Assembly (NCBI GenBank): GCA_026398815.1
Contig: JAPLSA010000017.1
Span: 62,001-126,000 of the forward strand
DNA: 64,000 bases
Reading direction: 5' to 3'
DNA from: Gammaproteobacteria bacterium
GTDB taxonomy: Bacteria; Pseudomonadota; Gammaproteobacteria; Nevskiales; Nevskiaceae
Within the stretch, counting starts at the first letter, position 1. Every line of letters starts with the position of its first letter. A program made the translations under genes and the position numbers. The notes beneath the pieces are model-generated. The model had not been told where the DNA came from, searched no databases, and was given only the letters and a program-made list of their open reading frames with translations. Positions 60,537 through 64,000 of the stretch are shown piece by piece.

Positions 60537-60602
60537 GCCCCGCGCCGGATCACGCGGGGCAATGAGGCGGGCCGATGGCGTGCGGACACACGCCGCCGGC
60601 CC
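60537..60602 (+). other. Two strong hairpins between int and the first small gene
   Basis: First: GCCCCGCG (60537-60544) with CGCGGGGC (60553-60560), 8-bp perfect stem. Second: GGGCCG-AT-GGCGTG (60569-60582), loop CGGACA, CACGCC-GC-CGGCCC (60589-60602), 12 pairs with one 2x2 internal loop. No T-tract after either. They could form a structured leader for the gene at 60628 or a protected 3' end of the int mRNA. Confidence 0.6.
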
Positions 60603-60627
60603 TGACTCGCAACATGGAGAAAGACCC

Positions 60628-60903
60628 ATGAAACAAGCTGCCAACGATGCTACCGAAGCGCAGAGCGCCCCGCCCTCAGGGCTGTACTTCGATCTTTTCG
60701 GGGTGGGCTTCACCGTCAACCCCGGCCATTCTCGCGAGACGCTGATAAATGCCGAAGGCTGCCTGATCGACTGCGCGATTGGGGTGATCGGACCTGCCGC
60801 GTGCCATATGGACGTGGGTTTCGCTGAGTCGCAGATGCACGCGGCGAATGTGATCCTTGAACTGCTTTCCGCGATCAATGGCGAACTGCAGCGTCTGAAC
60901 TAA
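60628..60903 (+). CDS. Small hypothetical protein, island gene (DUF3077-like?)
   Basis: A 91-aa protein; ATG 60628 is preceded by GGAGAAAGACCC, a good ribosome site. It reads FDLFGVGFTVNPGHSRETLI, then NAEGCLIDCAIGVIG, ending in a helix VILELLSAINGELQRLN. The cysteine-rich middle and final helix recall DUF3077-type small proteins of Pseudomonas genomes, but the match is from memory and weak. Function unknown. Confidence 0.65.
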   Translation: MKQAANDATEAQSAPPSGLYFDLFGVGFTVNPGHSRETLINAEGCLIDCAIGVIGPAACHMDVGFAESQMHAANVILELLSAINGELQRLN

Positions 60904-60913
60904 GTTCGATCAC

Positions 60914-60968
60914 GCTGCGCCTAGCCCGACGGGGCGAAAAGCCGGAACCCTCACCGGCTTGGCGCAGC
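60914..60968 (+). ncRNA. Predicted compact three-way-junction RNA (leader or small RNA)
   Basis: An outer stem GCTGCGCC/GGCGCAGC (60914-60921 with 60961-60968) encloses hairpin GCCC-GACG-GGGC (60924-60935) and hairpin AAGCCGG/CCGGCTT (60939-60945 with 60954-60960, loop AACCCTCA). Almost every base is in a stem or a short junction. It ends 31 bases before the start of the next gene. Could be a cis-regulatory leader, a small RNA, or a DNA structure. Confidence 0.5.
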
Positions 60969-60999
60969 GCCTTTCGAGGTGGCATGCGGAGGCATGCAG

Positions 61000-61392
61000 A
61001 TGGCAGGCAAGCCGACGGAAGAAGGCTCGTATGCAGATGAGATAGCTGCGGAGTACGCGGCGCTCGCAAGCCGGCAACGGGATTACTTCAGGCAGCTGGC
61101 GACCCGGGTTGAGACGGGCGAGGAAGTTTCGGAGCTTGACCGAAAGTTGCTGGCTTCACTCGTGCGCCATTGGGCCGACACCTTGAAGCTCAAGCCGCCA
61201 CGAAGGCGTGGGCAGCAGCCACTTTTCAACCACTTCGACGCGCAGTTTCTCTACTACGCGTGGACCGTACCGGGGCGCATGAAGAAGGCCGTTGCCCTCG
61301 CAAAAGTCGCAGAGCAGTATGGCGTTTCTATCGAGGCGATGCGCGCGTGCATCAAGAAGACGCCCGCCGGAATGAAAGAGTTCTTCGAGTAG
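61000..61392 (+). CDS. Hypothetical island protein
   Basis: A 130-aa basic, helical protein. Of three in-frame starts (GTG 60979, ATG 60994, ATG 61000) the last is best placed behind GCGGAGG (spacing 7). It begins MAGKPTEEGSYADEIAAEYA and ends with VALAKVAEQYGVSIEAMRAC and an acidic tip; that last part could be a helix-turn-helix. I recognise no family. Confidence 0.65.
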   Translation: MAGKPTEEGSYADEIAAEYAALASRQRDYFRQLATRVETGEEVSELDRKLLASLVRHWADTLKLKPPRRRGQQPLFNHFDAQFLYYAWTVPGRMKKAVALAKVAEQYGVSIEAMRACIKKTPAGMKEFFE

Positions 61393-61459
61393 GCGGCGCT
61401 CAATCCAAAGCTATTCGCGGCATTAGGTTCCTAGTTCGAGCAGTGGCAGGCAGCAAATA

Positions 61460-61505
61460 GTTCAGTCCGTCGCCGGGAACACGCCCGGCTCTACATGGAC
61501 TGAAC
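61460..61505 (+). promoter_or_regulatory. Long hairpin immediately before the alpA-like start codon
   Basis: GTTCAGTCC (61460-61468) pairs perfectly with GGACTGAAC (61497-61505); inside, GCCGGG (61472-61477) pairs with CCCGGC (61484-61489). The structure ends one base before the ATG at 61507, and no other ribosome site is visible, so it may hide the start codon. Confidence 0.6.
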
Positions 61506-61506
61506 G

Positions 61507-61722
61507 ATGACCACACAAGCCCCTGAAGCCCTGCTGCGCATTGCCGAGGTGCAGGCCCGTACCGGAATCAGCCGCAGCCAGCTTTTCGAGCTGACCCGGC
61601 GCAACGAGTTCCCGAAGCCGATCCCCCTTGTTGGCCGCACCCGGGCCTGGGTGGAGTCCGACGTTTCGGCATGGATCGCCAGCCGAATCGAGGCCGCACG
61701 CGCCGCTGGGGGTACGCGATGA
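61507..61722 (+). CDS. AlpA-family DNA-binding regulator
   Basis: A 71-aa MerR-like winged-helix protein: LLRIAEVQARTGISRSQLFE, then LTRRNEFPKPIPLVGRTRAW with the conserved WVESDVSAWIASRIE helix. AlpA-like proteins act as excision or transcription regulators in P4-like islands. The start is embedded in a hairpin; its stop overlaps the next start (ATGA). Confidence 0.9.
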   Translation: MTTQAPEALLRIAEVQARTGISRSQLFELTRRNEFPKPIPLVGRTRAWVESDVSAWIASRIEAARAAGGTR

Positions 61723-61997
61723 ACGGCGCAGGGCGACGGGCCTGCGTACTGCAACGGTGCGCCGAACAATCACGATGGGGTGCCGGCGTTGCACCTGACG
61801 CGCGCCAGCGCGGCCCCGGTGAATGCTGTGCCCTGTGCGGCTGGAAGATCGCCGATCACCACGATGACACGCCGGTTCAATGCGGCCGGATCGAGCGATC
61901 CGGGCAGCTGGACATGCTGACCAGTCGCGTGGAGTCATGGAAGGACGCGGGCGATTGGTGTGTCCACTTCGACAGGTACAGCGCCCGTGGCGAGTAA
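61719..61997 (+). CDS. Small cysteine-rich hypothetical protein
   Basis: A 92-aa protein starting at the ATGA overlap with alpA. It contains CVLQRC, CCALCGW (a C-x2-C pair), a following QCGRIER and DWCVHFDRY, so it may bind zinc. Family unknown. Its last 11 bases overlap the start of the primase gene, suggesting coupled translation of alpA, this gene and the primase. Confidence 0.65.
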   Translation: MNGAGRRACVLQRCAEQSRWGAGVAPDARQRGPGECCALCGWKIADHHDDTPVQCGRIERSGQLDMLTSRVESWKDAGDWCVHFDRYSARGE

Positions 61998-64000
61998 CCA
62001 GCCGCTGTCCTATGGCGAGATCGTCGACCAGTTCCGCGCCGCGATGCGGGCGGCCGGGCTGGATACCGATGCCACAATCGAGGCGGACGGCAAGCTGCAC
62101 CGCTTCCGAGTGGCGGGTGATCGGCGCGACCAGCGCAACGGCTGGTATGTGCTGCATGCCGATGGCCTGCCTGCTGGCGAGTTCGGATGCTGGAAGCGCG
62201 GCCTGTCCGAGACCTGGCACGCCAACATCGGGCGCGAGCTGTCCGAAGCCGAGCGCGAGGCCAACCGGGCGCGGCTGGAAGCGATCCGGCGCGACCGTGA
62301 GGCGGAGGCGCAGCGGATGCGCGCGGAGGCCCGCACGAAGGCCGCGAAGCTGTGGGCGGAAGCCACCGAGAAGCCATCGGCAAAGCATCCTTACCTGGTG
62401 AAAAAGCAGGTGCGCGGCTACGGCATCCGGCAGCTACGCGCCGCGCTGCTGATCCCCGTCCGCGATGCTGACGGCGCACTGAATGGCCTGCAATTCATTC
62501 AGCCGGACGGGGCCAAGCGGTTCACGTCTGGCATGGCGAAGGCAGGGCACTTCCACCTGATCGGCGAACCCGCTGCCGTGCTGCTGATCGCTGAGGGCTA
62601 CGCGACGGCGGCAACGCTGCGCGAGGCCACCAGGCAGGCCGTGGCGGTGGCTTTCGACGCCGGCAACCTGCGCCCGGTAGCGCTGGCACTGCGCGCCAAG
62701 TACCCCGCCGCGCGCATCGTCATCGCGGCCGACAACGACCACCGCACCGACGGCAATCCGGGCATGGCGAAAGCGGCAGAGGCAGCGCAAGCCGTGGGCG
62801 GCAGCGTCATCGCGCCCGAGTTCGCAGCGGACGATCCGGGCAGCGATTGGAACGACTACGCGGCATCGCATGGCCTGCCCGCTGTGGGCGCTGCGTTCGC
62901 ATCCCCTGGCGATGCCAAGGCCAGCGCCACACCTGCGCCGGCGGTCGCGCCAGAGGCTGCGGCAAGCCCTGCACCGGCTGTTGCGGCCGAAGCTGCGGCA
63001 GCGCCCCGCAAGGCGGCGCGCGCGAAGTCTGCCGAGGCCAGCGGCGGCGGCAGCCGCCCCCGTTTCACGCGCGACGAGCGCGGCATCTGGCACAACGGCA
63101 CGGACCCGAAGGACGGCACCCCGCTTGCGCCGCAATGGGTCTGCCCGCCAATCGAGGTGGCGGCTTACCTGCGTGACCTTGACGGCACCAACTGGGGACG
63201 GCTGCTGACCTTCAACGATGCCGACGGCACCGAACACCGCTGGGGCATGCCGATGCGGCTGCTATCGGGCGGCGGTGACGAGATGCGCGCGGAGCTGCTG
63301 CGGCTGGGCTTCGACGTGCCGACATCGCAGCGCAGCCGCAACCTGCTGACGGACTACATTCAGCAATCGAAGCCCGTGGCACGGGCGCGCTGTGTTGAGC
63401 GCGCCGGCTGGCATGGCCGCGTGTTCGTGATGCCGGATCGCACCATCGGCGAAGGCGATGAAGCCGTGCTGTTCCAAAGCGAGACGACAGGCGGGCACGT
63501 CTATCGCGAGCGCGGCGACCTGAGCGACTGGCGCAGCGATGTTGCCGACCTGTGCCGGGGCAATTCGCGCCTGCTGTTCGCGGTGTCGGCCGCGTTCGCA
63601 GGCCCGCTGCTGCACTGGGCTGGCGAAGAATCGGGCGGCTTCAACCTGCGCGGCGCATCAAGCACCGGCAAGACCACGGCGCTGCGCGTGGCGGCTTCGG
63701 TCTGGGGCGGGCCTGAGTTCATGCGCCGATGGCGGGCGACAGACAATGGGCTTGAATCCATCGCCGCGCAGTATTCCGATGGGCTGCTGATCTTGGACGA
63801 GCTAGGGCAGATGGACCCGCGCGTAGCCGGCGATGCCGCGTACATGCTGGCCAACGGCGAAGGCAAGGCCCGCGCCGGGCGCGGCGGCAGCATGCGGCCC
63901 GTCACCACCTGGCGTCTGCTGTTCCTCAGTGCCGGCGAGTTGAGCCTTGCCGAACACATGCGGCAGGGCGGCAAGCAAGCGCAGGCCGGGCAGGAAACCC
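61987..64000 (+). CDS. TOPRIM - DUF927 primase/helicase (cut by window end)
   Basis: An open frame of at least 671 codons from GTG 61987, without a stop before the window ends. The first 190 residues resemble the N-terminal part of plasmid/phage primases (WHANIGRELSEAEREANRAR, KKQVRGYGIRQLRAALLIPV). A TOPRIM domain follows: LLIAEGYATAATL (Glu 203) and IVIAADNDH (Asp 249/251). After an Ala/Pro linker near 300-340 comes a DUF927 ATPase with Walker A GASSTGKTTAL (near 556-566) and Walker B LLILDELGQ (near 600). This is the P4 alpha-like replication protein of such islands. Its start overlaps the preceding gene. Confidence 0.9.
   Translation, partial: MASNQPLSYGEIVDQFRAAMRAAGLDTDATIEADGKLHRFRVAGDRRDQRNGWYVLHADGLPAGEFGCWKRGLSETWHANIGRELSEAEREANRARLEAIRRDREAEAQRMRAEARTKAAKLWAEATEKPSAKHPYLVKKQVRGYGIRQLRAALLIPVRDADGALNGLQFIQPDGAKRFTSGMAKAGHFHLIGEPAAVLLIAEGYATAATLREATRQAVAVAFDAGNLRPVALALRAKYPAARIVIAADNDHRTDGNPGMAKAAEAAQAVGGSVIAPEFAADDPGSDWNDYAASHGLPAVGAAFASPGDAKASATPAPAVAPEAAASPAPAVAAEAAAAPRKAARAKSAEASGGGSRPRFTRDERGIWHNGTDPKDGTPLAPQWVCPPIEVAAYLRDLDGTNWGRLLTFNDADGTEHRWGMPMRLLSGGGDEMRAELLRLGFDVPTSQRSRNLLTDYIQQSKPVARARCVERAGWHGRVFVMPDRTIGEGDEAVLFQSETTGGHVYRERGDLSDWRSDVADLCRGNSRLLFAVSAAFAGPLLHWAGEESGGFNLRGASSTGKTTALRVAASVWGGPEFMRRWRATDNGLESIAAQYSDGLLILDELGQMDPRVAGDAAYMLANGEGKARAGRGGSMRPVTTWRLLFLSAGELSLAEHMRQGGKQAQAGQET

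Larger units (their letters stand above)
59087..64000. mobile_element. Integrative element in tRNA-Met (left part; right end outside window)
   Basis: A P4-type integrase gene reads away from the tRNA 3' end and is followed by small unknown genes, an AlpA-like regulator and a TOPRIM/DUF927 primase-helicase, the gene order of P4-like satellites and small tRNA islands. attL should lie in the tRNA 3' half (about 59061-59086); attR cannot be seen. No structural phage, transfer or cargo genes are visible before the window ends. Confidence 0.85.

Overview
The window is a 64 kb piece of a GC-rich (roughly two thirds G+C) Gammaproteobacterium. The fused nuoCD gene, a TtpC/ExbB/ExbD/TonB2-type energy system with DUF3450, DsbC, and the folA/thyA/lgt and ilv genes fit a free-living aerobic member of that class. 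A Nevskiales/Solimonadaceae-like organism is my guess from overall gene style; no marker in the window proves it. Positions 1 to about 59,090 look like chromosomal backbone. From the tRNA-Met gene at 59,010 onward the sequence is the left part of an integrative element that runs off the end.

Layout. 1-1,820: the 5' end of a flavin-reductase-like gene and a secreted GloVer-repeat protein. 1,863-7,685: a sigma-54 activator, the L-lactate oxidation genes in the order lutA-lutC-lutB, and a divergent FadR-family regulator with a PdhR/LldR-type operator. 7,704-13,295: three overlapping paralogues, each a membrane-anchored TolB-like/TPR protein; a 142-bp exact repeat and an out-of-frame N-terminal relic record recombination among them. 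13,427-17,819: branched-chain amino acid genes (ilvC, ilvH on the minus strand; ilvB and an AAA+ ATPase on the plus strand). 17,883-22,421: acbP, folA, an alpha/beta hydrolase, thyA, lgt and rlmI. 22,583-37,409: the complete 13-gene respiratory complex I operon (nuoA to nuoN, with nuoCD fused), closed by a strong terminator. 37,536-49,905: a secreted hypothetical protein, a two-gene amino-acid ABC transporter, an orphan sensor kinase, an rmlB-like dehydratase, valS carrying an in-frame palindromic repeat, dsbC, a K+/H+ antiporter and a nucleoside transporter. 49,943-58,431: an eight-gene minus-strand operon, SDR - DUF3450 - TtpC - ExbB - ExbD - TonB - CPA2 antiporter - TPR/DUF1329 fusion. 58,534-59,086: rhodanese and tRNA-Met(CAU).

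The island (59,087-64,000+) holds a P4-type tyrosine integrase preceded by four CCGGGTAACT-like repeats, three small genes of unknown function, an AlpA-like regulator, and a large TOPRIM/DUF927 primase-helicase cut by the window end. The gaps in front of three of the small genes contain strong predicted RNA (or DNA) folds, including a compact three-way junction.

The most unusual items are the TonB2-type operon that ends in a TPR-DUF1329 fusion and carries a CPA2 antiporter with a signal-peptide-like start, the repeat domesticated inside valS, the recombined TolB/TPR paralogues, and the structured leaders of the island. All functional statements rest on recognising protein families by eye; no database search was run.
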